From Zhongshania antarctica (GTDB lineage Bacteria > Pseudomonadota > Gammaproteobacteria > Pseudomonadales > Spongiibacteraceae), in contig NZ_JACHHW010000008.1 in the NCBI RefSeq assembly GCF_014202945.1, positions 62,001 through 126,000 on the forward strand: a DNA stretch of 64,000 nt, read 5' to 3'. The notes below the pieces were generated by a model, which saw only the letters and a program-made list of their open reading frames with translations, was not told the origin of the DNA and did not search any database. Made by a program: the position numbers and the translations under genes. Position 1 is the first letter of the stretch. The number at the start of each line of letters is the position of its first letter. Positions 44,080 through 52,774 of this stretch are shown here, piece after piece.

Positions 44080-47000
44080 GTGATTAAAGCGTTAAAAGTA
44101 ATTATCACCACATTCAAGATGAGATTTCTGTCTCTTGCCTTGTTGCTCATTGTTGTTGTTACCGTGTTAATGATTCCGGTATCTGATCATAATGTTCGTC
44201 TAAAAGAAGAGCGCCAATTAGAAAATCATTTGCGCAATGCAGTCGATGAACGAAGCAAAGCGTTTATGGCGAGCATCGAGCGTTTAAAAAGGGATACTCT
44301 ATTCCTTGCCGGCACTCCGCCGATACAAGGTATTATCAGGGCTAGAAATAATGGCGGAGTCGATCCTCAGGTTAATAACGCTACTGAGGTATGGGAGCAA
44401 CGGCTACAGGAAATTTTCTCCGCGTACTTAGAAATCCAGTCAGGCGTTCAGCAAGTTCGCTATATCGGCGTTGCCGATCAAGGTCGTGAGTTGGTTCGTG
44501 TTGATAGAAAAGAAAATAAAATCACGGTGGTTGGCGCTGAGAAATTACAACAAAAAGCTGACCGAGATTATTTTCTCGAAACATTGAATAGAGATGTTGG
44601 CGAAGTATATGTGTCGAAAATTGACCTTAATCGTGAATTTGGCGAAATAGAAGTTCCTCATATCCCAACCTTAAGACTCGCTACTGTGGTTTTCGATAAG
44701 GCTGGAAATGCGTTTGGTGTAATCGTTATAAATGTAAATTTGCTTGAAATTTTTTCTACGATAGGCGCTGACTTTTCGGCCGATGAGTATGTCTATCTGG
44801 TGAATTCCGAAGGCGATTTTCTTATGCACCCAGAGTCTGGTCGAGCTTTTGGCTTTGAATTGGGCGAATCGTTTCGTTGGCAAGATGAGTTTAATAAAAA
44901 ATTTAGTGGCAACGAAAATAAAATAAATCGAATAAGTGATGGCGGTCTATTTTATATTGCGGCTCGCGAAAACTATTATGATGACGATCACTATTTGGGC
45001 GTAGCGGTTTTAGCGTCCGATAATGTAGTTGATCAAGCGGTGAGCGCGGCGCGAACATATAATCTTATCATACTGCTTAGCTTGTTCTTTATTACCTTGG
45101 TTTTTTTGTACCTCGTGGCAATAAATATTCGACGCCGAGAGCAGTCTGCACGACAGAATTCGTCAATGGCTGCGATTGTGGAGGGGTCTAATGACGCCAT
45201 TATCAGTGAAACCATTGATGGCGTTATTCATAGCTGGAACGATGCCGCACAGCGAATGTTTGGTTATCCTGCAGAGCAAGTTGTCGGCCAGACCATGAAC
45301 AACTTAGTTGTACCTAGAGACTTGGAAGACGAAGCGATTATGCTTCGGAAGCGGGTTTTTAATGGTGAAACGATCCCAAATTTTGAGACGCATCGTCGTG
45401 ATCAGAATGGTCAGGTCATTTTTGTGTCAATAACAGTCTCTCCCGTTAAGGGTGCTAACGGAAGAATATTTGCCGCTGCTAATATTATTCGGGATATTAG
45501 CGATATGAAGGCGGCTCAGGCGCAGCTAGTGGAGTTGAATCACCGCTTAGAAGAGCAAGTTGCCGCGCGCACCAGTGAGCTAGAAGCGTCTGGCGTTTTG
45601 CAAGACGCTATTTTAGCCAATGCTGGCTACGCTATTTTTGCAAACAAACCTGACGGCACCATAACGCTCTTTAATCCAGCAGCAGAAGCTATGCTCGGTT
45701 ATAGCGCCAGTGAGATGGTGAATAAAAAGACCATGCAGGTGATGTTTATAAAAGAAGAAATAGAGGCTGAATTAAAACGCTTGGCGCAATTAGATCATAA
45801 AACGCTGATAGACAGTAATGGCAAGATTATTACTCAAGATGTGAATTTTGAAAAAGAGTGGACGTTTGTTCGCAAGGACGGGACGCAAATTCCCGTTTTG
45901 CTCAAAAGTAATACATTGTACGATAAGAAAGGTAAGGTAAGCGGCTATATTGGTATTGCGCGAGACCTGACCTTGCAGAAGCAGCAGCAAGCTGAGTTGT
46001 TGAAGGCTAAAGCATTGGCCGAAGAGGCGAGTAAGACGAAAGGCGAGTTTTTAGCGAATATGAGTCATGAAATTCGCACGCCAATGAACGCCGTGTTGGG
46101 TATGCTGAATTTATTGAAGTACACCGATATGACAAGTCGGCAGTTAGATTACGTTGTAAAAGCCAGCGGTGCTGCCGAAGCGTTATTGGGAATTATTAAT
46201 GATATTCTCGACTTTTCTAAAATTGAAGCTGGCAAGCTACTTTTAGAAAATAGACCATTTTCCATAGACGAGATATTGAAAGATATCGCTGTTATTTTGA
46301 GTATGAATATTAGCGATAAGAATGTTGAAATACTTTTCAATATTGACCCTGCTGTGCCAAAAACAGTGCTGGGTGATTCCTTGAGGATAAAACAAATTCT
46401 CATTAACCTGGCAGGGAATGCGATTAAATTTACCGAGTACGGCGAGGTGATGCTGTCGGTTTTTGTACAACATGAACGCAAAAATCGCATGGTGCTGGGG
46501 TTTAAGGTCAGTGACACCGGCATAGGCATGTCGGCAGATCAGCAAAAACGTGTTTTTGAATCTTTTACCCAGGCAGAAGCAGCGACTACCCGACGATTTG
46601 GTGGAACAGGTCTTGGCTTGGTGATATGCCAGCGACTAATTCGGATGATGGGTGGTGAGTTGGAAGTCGAGAGCGAAGAGGGCAAAGGCAGTACCTTTTC
46701 CTTTTCTCTTATTGTTGAGGCGGTTGCAAACAAAGCGCAGTGCGAGCCTGCGCAGCGTGTACTACCCGTGGAGTATGAGAATCTCCGGCTACTCGTATTA
46801 GATGATAACGCTCATGCGCGTGAGATTATTTCAGGAATTTGTAAAAACCTCGGCTGGGATGTAGAAGAGGCCGAAAGTGGCGATACTGGCCTAGCGCTAA
46901 TTAAGCAGAGCCTTAGTGAAGCTAAGCCCTATGATATTGTATTTATCGATTGGATGATGCCGGGCTTAGATGGTTGGCAGACCGCAAATGCGATTCAAGC

Positions 47001-48240
47001 GCTTTGCGCAGATACCCAAACCCCTCGGTTAGTGATGGTAACTGGTCACGCTAAAGAAGTGTTTGAGCAACAAGAAGAGACCATCAATACATCGCTTGAT
47101 GGCTTTTTGATGAAGCCGGTTACCGCCTCAGATATTTACAATACAATTATAGAGGCCTTAGCCGGAAAATCTGCTGAGCTTAATACAGGTATACAGCAGT
47201 CGAAAACTGCTAATGACGGACTTGTTGGCATGCGCATACTCTTGGTGGAAGATAATATCACTAACCAACAGGTTGCGCGGGAGCTGCTCGCTATTGAGGG
47301 CGCTGAAATCGTCGTGGCTGATAATGGTCAAATAGCCTTAGACAGTATTCGTCATGCGGATTTGCCTTTTGATGCGGTATTAATGGATATTCAAATGCCA
47401 GTGATGGATGGTTATACCGCGACCAGAGAAATTCGTGAAACCTTAAAATTAAATTATTTACCCATTGTCGCCATGACTGCAAATGCGATGCCTGCGGATC
47501 GCGCTGCCTGCTTAGCGGCGGGAATGAACGATCATATCGGTAAGCCCTTTGATTTAGCCGAACTGGTCGCGGTTTTACAAACCGTTTGCGGGCGCACGAA
47601 GTCAAATTCGCCGCTTGATGCGGAAAACAAGAATGAAGAGCGCGCGGTTCTACCGGAGGCCCCCAACGGTTTTGCCTTTAAAGAGGCTTTGCTGCGGCTG
47701 GGAAATAATCGAGAGCTATATGCTAGTCAGGCAAGGATGTTTGCTAGCCGTCACCGTGATGACCTTCGCAAAGTACTTGTACTCATTCAAAAGGGGAGTA
47801 GACCGAATGCGGTTAGGGAGCTGCATACTTTGCGTGGTGTGGCGGGAACCTTGGGTGCGCAAGCCCTAGCCAGCCGACTCTCCGAACTTGAGATGGCGGC
47901 GAAAGGCCTAGTTGAAGTGCCAGTTATCGAGACTTTGCTAAACGCTACCGAGGTTTATCTCGAAGAAGCTTGCGACGTTATGCTTAAACTTGCGGACGCG
48001 CTGGCGTCGCCCGAGCGGGAAATGACGCCTCCACCGTTTATCGATGAGGGTACCAACGCTAAGCTAGACGAGTTCGCGCTATTTCTTAAAGATAGCAATA
48101 TGAGCGCACTGGATAGCTTTGAAAATTTACGTGCTATATTTATGGTCGATAGTGAACCGGCAATCAAGGTGCGAGAAGCGATGGCGGCGCTTGATTTTGC
48201 GGCAGCGCTCGAGGCATTAAATGTGATGAGGGAAAACTGA
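44080..48240 (+). CDS. Large hybrid sensor histidine kinase (Cache-PAS-PAS-HisKA-HATPase-REC-REC-Hpt)
   Basis: 1386 residues starting at GTG. Membrane helices at about 14-34 and 328-348 flank a periplasmic double-Cache-like sensor. PAS domains begin near 362 and 504, joined by a short coiled coil. HisKA has H663 in S-H-E-I-R-T-P; the HATPase spans about 770-890 (D-T-G-I-G-M, G-G-T-G-L-G-L). Receiver 1 has D908-D909 and phospho-acceptor D957; receiver 2 has acceptor D1103; the C-terminal Hpt has H1249 in L-H-T-L-R-G. All phosphorelay residues are present. The REC-GGDEF gene 54 bases downstream is the probable output, linking an external signal to c-di-GMP. Confidence 0.92.
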   Translation: MIKALKVIITTFKMRFLSLALLLIVVVTVLMIPVSDHNVRLKEERQLENHLRNAVDERSKAFMASIERLKRDTLFLAGTPPIQGIIRARNNGGVDPQVNNATEVWEQRLQEIFSAYLEIQSGVQQVRYIGVADQGRELVRVDRKENKITVVGAEKLQQKADRDYFLETLNRDVGEVYVSKIDLNREFGEIEVPHIPTLRLATVVFDKAGNAFGVIVINVNLLEIFSTIGADFSADEYVYLVNSEGDFLMHPESGRAFGFELGESFRWQDEFNKKFSGNENKINRISDGGLFYIAARENYYDDDHYLGVAVLASDNVVDQAVSAARTYNLIILLSLFFITLVFLYLVAINIRRREQSARQNSSMAAIVEGSNDAIISETIDGVIHSWNDAAQRMFGYPAEQVVGQTMNNLVVPRDLEDEAIMLRKRVFNGETIPNFETHRRDQNGQVIFVSITVSPVKGANGRIFAAANIIRDISDMKAAQAQLVELNHRLEEQVAARTSELEASGVLQDAILANAGYAIFANKPDGTITLFNPAAEAMLGYSASEMVNKKTMQVMFIKEEIEAELKRLAQLDHKTLIDSNGKIITQDVNFEKEWTFVRKDGTQIPVLLKSNTLYDKKGKVSGYIGIARDLTLQKQQQAELLKAKALAEEASKTKGEFLANMSHEIRTPMNAVLGMLNLLKYTDMTSRQLDYVVKASGAAEALLGIINDILDFSKIEAGKLLLENRPFSIDEILKDIAVILSMNISDKNVEILFNIDPAVPKTVLGDSLRIKQILINLAGNAIKFTEYGEVMLSVFVQHERKNRMVLGFKVSDTGIGMSADQQKRVFESFTQAEAATTRRFGGTGLGLVICQRLIRMMGGELEVESEEGKGSTFSFSLIVEAVANKAQCEPAQRVLPVEYENLRLLVLDDNAHAREIISGICKNLGWDVEEAESGDTGLALIKQSLSEAKPYDIVFIDWMMPGLDGWQTANAIQALCADTQTPRLVMVTGHAKEVFEQQEETINTSLDGFLMKPVTASDIYNTIIEALAGKSAELNTGIQQSKTANDGLVGMRILLVEDNITNQQVARELLAIEGAEIVVADNGQIALDSIRHADLPFDAVLMDIQMPVMDGYTATREIRETLKLNYLPIVAMTANAMPADRAACLAAGMNDHIGKPFDLAELVAVLQTVCGRTKSNSPLDAENKNEERAVLPEAPNGFAFKEALLRLGNNRELYASQARMFASRHRDDLRKVLVLIQKGSRPNAVRELHTLRGVAGTLGAQALASRLSELEMAAKGLVEVPVIETLLNATEVYLEEACDVMLKLADALASPEREMTPPPFIDEGTNAKLDEFALFLKDSNMSALDSFENLRAIFMVDSEPAIKVREAMAALDFAAALEALNVMREN

Positions 48241-48294
48241 TTTGTACAAAAATTTATGTGATCGCTATGCTATGTGCAATATTGGGTTACGGTT

Positions 48295-49254
48295 ATGAGT
48301 GAACTGAAGTCCACACTAACATCGGGGTTGATCCCCGCCGCGGTAGTATTAGAGCGACCTCGGCTATTAGTGGTTGATGATCAGCCCGTTAATATTCAGG
48401 CGCTATATCAGGTTTTTGCTAAGGATAGCGAAGTGTTTATGGCGACGAGCGGTCAGCAAGCTATTGAAGTGTGTCGTCAAAAGCGGCCAGATTTAATTCT
48501 GCTCGACGTGCTGATGCCGGATATGGACGGTATAGAGGTGTGTAAAATACTCAAGGCCGATGTTGAGACTCAGAATATACCGATAATCTTCGTTACTTCG
48601 CAAGATAGTCCTGAAGAAGAGACCCGTGGTTTGGAAGTGGGTGCGGTTGATTTTATTACCAAGCCAGTGAACCCTGCAGTAGTGCGAGCCCGAGTAAAAA
48701 CCCATTTGACCTTAAAAATGCAATCAGATGCTTTGCGGGCATTGGCGTCGATTGACGGCCTGACTCGCATTCCTAATCGTCGTTTTTTTGATGAACGCTT
48801 AGATGCGGAGTGGCGCGCGTGTCGTCGAGCGGGGAGTTCCCTGTCACTTATTATGGTTGATGTCGATCACTTTAAAAAATACAACGACCATTATGGCCAC
48901 TTGGACGGAGACAATTGCCTGAAGCGAGTCGCGAGCTCGCTCGCGGAAAGCAATTGGCGAGGCCGAGATTTGGCTGCTCGGTATGGCGGTGAAGAATTTG
49001 TTTGCTTGATGCCAGAAACCGATCTGGCCGGTGCGATGAGCAAGGCAGAAAGCCTGCGTTTGCAGATAGAAAACTTAGCGATGCCGCATGCACAATCTGC
49101 CAATGCAGATTACGTCACCATTAGTGTGGGTGTGGCGACTACTGTGCCGAGCGAGGGGAAGTCAGAGGAAGTCTTGCTGGGTGCGGCGGATGAGCAGTTG
49201 TACAAGGCAAAGCAAACCGGACGGAACCGAGTGGTAGGCGTCGCGCTTAACTAA
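48295..49254 (+). CDS. Response-regulator diguanylate cyclase (REC-GGDEF)
   Basis: 319 residues from ATG 48295. The receiver has acceptor D71 in L-L-D-V-L-M-P-D-M-D-G. The GGDEF domain carries G-G-E-E-F at 231-235, an active-site form, and an R-x-x-D inhibitory I-site five residues before it (R-G-R-D). It should make c-di-GMP when phosphorylated, with product inhibition. It follows the hybrid kinase directly, and the Hpt domain of that kinase is the likely donor. A GTG at 48274 is in frame but poorly placed. Confidence 0.92.
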   Translation: MSELKSTLTSGLIPAAVVLERPRLLVVDDQPVNIQALYQVFAKDSEVFMATSGQQAIEVCRQKRPDLILLDVLMPDMDGIEVCKILKADVETQNIPIIFVTSQDSPEEETRGLEVGAVDFITKPVNPAVVRARVKTHLTLKMQSDALRALASIDGLTRIPNRRFFDERLDAEWRACRRAGSSLSLIMVDVDHFKKYNDHYGHLDGDNCLKRVASSLAESNWRGRDLAARYGGEEFVCLMPETDLAGAMSKAESLRLQIENLAMPHAQSANADYVTISVGVATTVPSEGKSEEVLLGAADEQLYKAKQTGRNRVVGVALN

Positions 49255-49639
49255 AAATTAGATGTGCAGCGGTAGCGTATGGCGCCATTTCTGTTGGGCG
49301 GCCAAAGAAGTCGCCTTGAAAATAATGGATGCCGATATGCTGCACCGTCGCATTAAGGGGTGACAGTAGCCTGTAATATATTAAGTGCTGATCGCCAGCG
49401 CCAAAATTATCGTAGGCCACGCGGATCGCCAAGCCCATTCAGCCAGCGCGAATACGCCGCATAATGTCTAGTTCGGTTATTGCGGCGTATTGAACTTCAA
49501 AAATTAAATTTAAATCAGTGTTTTGGCCCAGTAGTCTATTTTTGCCCGCAAGTAGTTTGTCGGCGGACGCCCCCAAATCGCCATAAATATAATCGACGCG
49601 GCAGTCCAGGTCGTGTCCAGCACGGCTATCGGAGCCGTT
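49247..49639 (-). pseudogene. Remnant of an EAL (c-di-GMP phosphodiesterase) gene with an in-frame stop
   Basis: Minus-strand reading frame with no ATG at its head, starting inside the end of rluA. It reads through L-I-F-E-V-Q-Y-A-A-I-T-E-L-D-I-M-R-R-I-R-A-G, stops at TGA (49439-49441), and continues in the same frame as G-L-A-I-R-V-A-Y-D-N-F-G-A-G-D-Q. These are the central helix and D-D-F-G-x-G motif of EAL domains, with D-N for D-D. Y-F-Q-G-D-F-F-G-R-P then matches the end of an EAL domain, about 75 residues too early, so an internal deletion is likely. The E-A-L start motif is missing. It lies tail-to-tail with a diguanylate cyclase gene. Confidence 0.5.
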
Positions 49640-50321
49640 AAAATGGGCAGGGGCAGTGCACGGTAATCGGCTCGGCGCTTATGGGGTGGCAAAACGCAAT
49701 ACTGTCTGCGTGGAGCAGTAAGCGCGCGGCCATGCCCCGCGTCTGAGGTGTACCATAAAGGTCGCAGCCTAAAATGGGGTGACCTAGCGCTTGGCTGTGG
49801 ATGCGAAGTTGGTGGGTTCGACCGGTTTGCGGGGTAAACCTAATACGGCTGCGAGGTGGGTTATCCAGACGCTCTAACACCTGATAATGACTTTGTGCCT
49901 GCTTGCCTGTGGTATGGCAAATCTTTTGCTGAGGGAAGTTTGCCAGATCTTTGGCAATCGGCTCCTCTATATAGCCAGTGTCACGTTGTACGTGACCGGC
50001 TACTACACTGATATAGGTTTTTCCAATACTACGCTGCTGAAATTGCGCGGTGAGCTGCGCGTTTGCGGGTTTATTCAAGGCAATAATCATAAGGCCTGAG
50101 GTGCCTAAATCGAGGCGGTGGGCCAGTGTGGCAGTGGGAAATTGTTGAACTAATCGGTAGTGAACCGAGTCTTTGTTGAGCGGATTTTTGCCTGAAAGGC
50201 TCAGCAGACCGCTGGGCTTATTAATGACTAAGATGTGTTCATCTTGGATCAGAATGCTGATCTTCTCCGCGCAGGGCGGGGCAACGAAGTTATCTGCTAA
50301 AGTGGGCGTTGAGATAGGCAT
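49638..50321 (-). CDS. rluA: RluA-family pseudouridine synthase
   Basis: 227 residues. Catalytic D71 in H-R-L-D-L-G-T-S-G, plus V-I-N-K-P-S-G-L-L-S near 33 and G-R-T-H-Q-L-R-I-H near 166. The short length without an S4 domain and the pattern fit RluA (23S rRNA U746/tRNA U32) more than RluC or RluD. It stands alone; the next 276 bases upstream hold no gene I can support. Confidence 0.88.
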   Translation of the reverse strand: MPISTPTLADNFVAPPCAEKISILIQDEHILVINKPSGLLSLSGKNPLNKDSVHYRLVQQFPTATLAHRLDLGTSGLMIIALNKPANAQLTAQFQQRSIGKTYISVVAGHVQRDTGYIEEPIAKDLANFPQQKICHTTGKQAQSHYQVLERLDNPPRSRIRFTPQTGRTHQLRIHSQALGHPILGCDLYGTPQTRGMAARLLLHADSIAFCHPISAEPITVHCPCPF

Positions 50322-50597
50322 AAACCCGTCGCGACTTGGCTGAATGGTTGGCCATCGCTAGCCAAATTGATTGGCCAGTATACGGGATTCACTCGGCTAA
50401 TACTTTGCAGGCTGAAGCTGCTTGTTACTTAGGGCTTTTACATGAATGCATCTAGCGGAAGTAGAGGCGCTCTTGCTATGATCGACGCGGCGCTCGGGCA
50501 TGTATTGGGGGTTGTTATAAATCACTCAGGGTGATTCGCGCGTTGAAGTACCAGTATTTTTGCTGGTCTTTACTATTATTTATGCGGGGAAAGCGTT

Positions 50598-51149
50598 ATG
50601 AATAAGAACTTGGGTTTGGCAGCGGTATTGATGGCAGCAGTCTTACCGGCGACTACACTGGCTCAGACGGCGACAATGTATGTTACTGGTCAGTTTGGTA
50701 AAACCAGCTACGATTTGGACAGCGGTTCTAACGTTGATGACGAAGACAACGGCTATACCATGGGCATTGGTGTGCGTATGGGTCCGAATGTCGCGATTGA
50801 GGGTGGCTATGTTGATCTAGGAGAGGTGTCTGGGAGTAGCGGTACAGATTCTTTTACGGCAGAAACTACTGGCGCGTTCGCTGGCTTAGGTTTATTCATC
50901 CCCCTGCAGCCTGGATTTGAACTAACCGGACGGGCGGGCCTAATTGCATGGGATACCGATGCTGCTATTACTTTGGGCGGCTTGAGATCTACTGAAAGTG
51001 ACGATGGCACGGATATCTATTTTGGTATTGGCGCTGCATTTCAGGTGAGTCGCGAACTCCACCTTACCGTTGGCTTTGATCGTTATGATATCGACGACAC
51101 AGATGTCGACATGCTGTCATTGGGGGCAAAGTTTTACTTCGCAATGTAA
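50598..51149 (+). CDS. Outer-membrane beta-barrel protein
   Basis: 183 residues. Signal peptide 1-22 (cleavage A-L-A/Q). The mature protein has Y-V-T-G-Q-F-G-K-T start, repeated amphipathic strands with acidic loops, and ends F-Y-F-A-M with a C-terminal aromatic pattern for barrel assembly. It is in the size range of 8-strand OmpX/OmpA-barrel proteins. GGGGAAAG precedes the ATG. It is followed by a hairpin shared with the convergent P450 gene. The function is unknown. Confidence 0.8.
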   Translation: MNKNLGLAAVLMAAVLPATTLAQTATMYVTGQFGKTSYDLDSGSNVDDEDNGYTMGIGVRMGPNVAIEGGYVDLGEVSGSSGTDSFTAETTGAFAGLGLFIPLQPGFELTGRAGLIAWDTDAAITLGGLRSTESDDGTDIYFGIGAAFQVSRELHLTVGFDRYDIDDTDVDMLSLGAKFYFAM

Positions 51150-51162
51150 GACTTGAACTTAA

Positions 51163-51196
51163 ACCTACTACAGGCACTTTGGTGCCGGTAGTAGGT
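51163..51196 (+). terminator. Hairpin between the outer-membrane protein and P450 genes
   Basis: Arms ACCTACTAC-a-GGCAC and GTGCC-g-GTAGTAGGT with loop TTTG form a 14-bp stem with one mismatch. On the minus strand TTTAAG follows; on the plus strand there is no T-run. Likely a shared terminator for convergent genes. Confidence 0.6.
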
Positions 51197-51213
51197 GCTC
51201 AGATAGTGAATAC

Positions 51214-52458
51214 TTAATTGCAGTTGGTGTTGAGTTTTAATGTCTTAAACACCACGGAATTATGATCTTCTAAACTTTTTTCTGGCTCCTCAGCAAGGCT
51301 GAGCTTAGGAAAACGCTTAAATAGCTCACTTAGTGTTAAGTACAATTGGCGTTTAGCAAGTGCTGCGCCAATGCAAAACCGTGGCCCGTAGCCAAAGAGC
51401 ACATCGGGTTCGAATACGCGGCGAACATCCAGTTTTTCTGGGTTGTCATAGTACTCGGGGTTGTGATCTTTGAGGTGGGGCATCATTAAAACCATCTGCC
51501 CCTTTTTCACTTCTTGGCCAAGAAGCGCCATATCTGCTGGGGCATAGCGAGCAAAGCCCATTTTAGAGTTGCCTGACCAACGCATTATTTCGCTAAAGGC
51601 ATTCGAAAAGGCATCTGCCGACTCTAGTGCTAAGGGGATTTGATCGGGGTTTTTTAGCAGGGTATAAACCGACCACTGCTGGGCCACGAGTGTGGTGTCT
51701 GCGCCGGCGCCAATTAACGCCAAAATTAACGTGATAATATCCCACTCATTAAATTTCTCATTCTCAGCTTCAATTTTAAGAAGGGTGCTGAGAAAGTCAC
51801 CGTCGACTGGGTCCTTGCGGCGCTCGGCAATGACCTCTTGCAGAATATCGATGGCTTTATTGCTGTCGTCTTGCGCGCGTAGCCTGCGCTCTTCAGAAAT
51901 GGTTGGGTTCCAGGTTTCGGTAAACGTCATGGTTACCCGCTTCATGGCAGGCCAATATTTTTCTGGTACGCCGATCATGGCGGTAATCGAGATAAAAGGA
52001 ATATGCCTTGCGACTTCCTCGATATAGTCAAAACTCTCAGGCTGGCCAATCTCATCAAATAGCTTTTTAACATGAGGTTCAAGGCGGCGCTGAATATTCT
52101 CAACGACATTACGCGAAAATGCTGGTGCGGTGATGCGACGAACCAAACGATGATGGCCTTGATCGGCTAGCAGGCTGTGGCCGACCAGGGCTTTTTCGAA
52201 ATTATTCCAGTTTTCTTCAGTGGGACGCGGTGGTGCAAACTCCCAGTCATAGAAGTCTGAGGAGAGGTATTCTCGCTTCCAGCAATCCATGATGTCAGGC
52301 ATTTGGGTCATGATCCACGCCTGCCACGGCGCATACCATACCAGTGGCCCGCGTTCGGCTATTGCAAGGCATTGAGGGCCGGGATTCTCGCTGTACGCCT
52401 TGGATGTAGGGTCGAATAGGGTTTCGATCGGGGCTAATTCTGGCAGCGATTGGGGCAT
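51214..52458 (-). CDS. Cytochrome P450
   Basis: 414 residues, soluble bacterial class I type. The haem-thiolate motif F-G-Y-G-P-R-F-C-I-G puts the ligand at C362; the I-helix A-G-A-D-T-T is near 243; E-I-M-R is the K-helix ExxR. I start at ATG 52458 with GAGGA at eight bases; upstream codons to 52590 do not look like P450. Such enzymes need a ferredoxin and reductase, and both are encoded 5.5 kb away on the same strand. The substrate is unknown; hydrophobic compounds are typical. A dyad at 52551-52564 lies in its promoter. Confidence 0.9.
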   Translation of the reverse strand: MPQSLPELAPIETLFDPTSKAYSENPGPQCLAIAERGPLVWYAPWQAWIMTQMPDIMDCWKREYLSSDFYDWEFAPPRPTEENWNNFEKALVGHSLLADQGHHRLVRRITAPAFSRNVVENIQRRLEPHVKKLFDEIGQPESFDYIEEVARHIPFISITAMIGVPEKYWPAMKRVTMTFTETWNPTISEERRLRAQDDSNKAIDILQEVIAERRKDPVDGDFLSTLLKIEAENEKFNEWDIITLILALIGAGADTTLVAQQWSVYTLLKNPDQIPLALESADAFSNAFSEIMRWSGNSKMGFARYAPADMALLGQEVKKGQMVLMMPHLKDHNPEYYDNPEKLDVRRVFEPDVLFGYGPRFCIGAALAKRQLYLTLSELFKRFPKLSLAEEPEKSLEDHNSVVFKTLKLNTNCN

Positions 52459-52550
52459 ACTGGCTATCCTCGTATTATATTTGTTGGTCCTAGCGAGCTT
52501 GTGCGCGAACGGAATTCGCGATGTTTTTTGTTCTAAAAAATATACTACAG

Positions 52551-52564
52551 TGTATTTATACACA
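52551..52564 (-). promoter_or_regulatory. GTGTAT-TT-ATACAC palindrome upstream of the P450 gene
   Basis: Perfect 14-bp dyad, 93 bases before the P450 start, in an AT-rich promoter region with TAGTAT as a possible -10 next to it. The size suits a TetR-family repressor, and two tetR genes lie within 9 kb, but neither is adjacent. Confidence 0.45.
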
Positions 52565-52774
52565 CAAGTTAATTTGTCGTCGTGGGGCATAGCTTACCTG
52601 TGGTGGTATGTAAAAATTAATTTTTAATCTTATATATCAATAGCTTGTATTATTTTTGCGGAGGGTTTTTAGCGTGCGCTAGGCCTCGTAAGTATATTCC
52701 CGAGTTACTGAGATGGTTCACACAGCTACACTCTTCGCAGTAGTAGGCTGTTTGTTGAAAATTCAGGGGAATGC

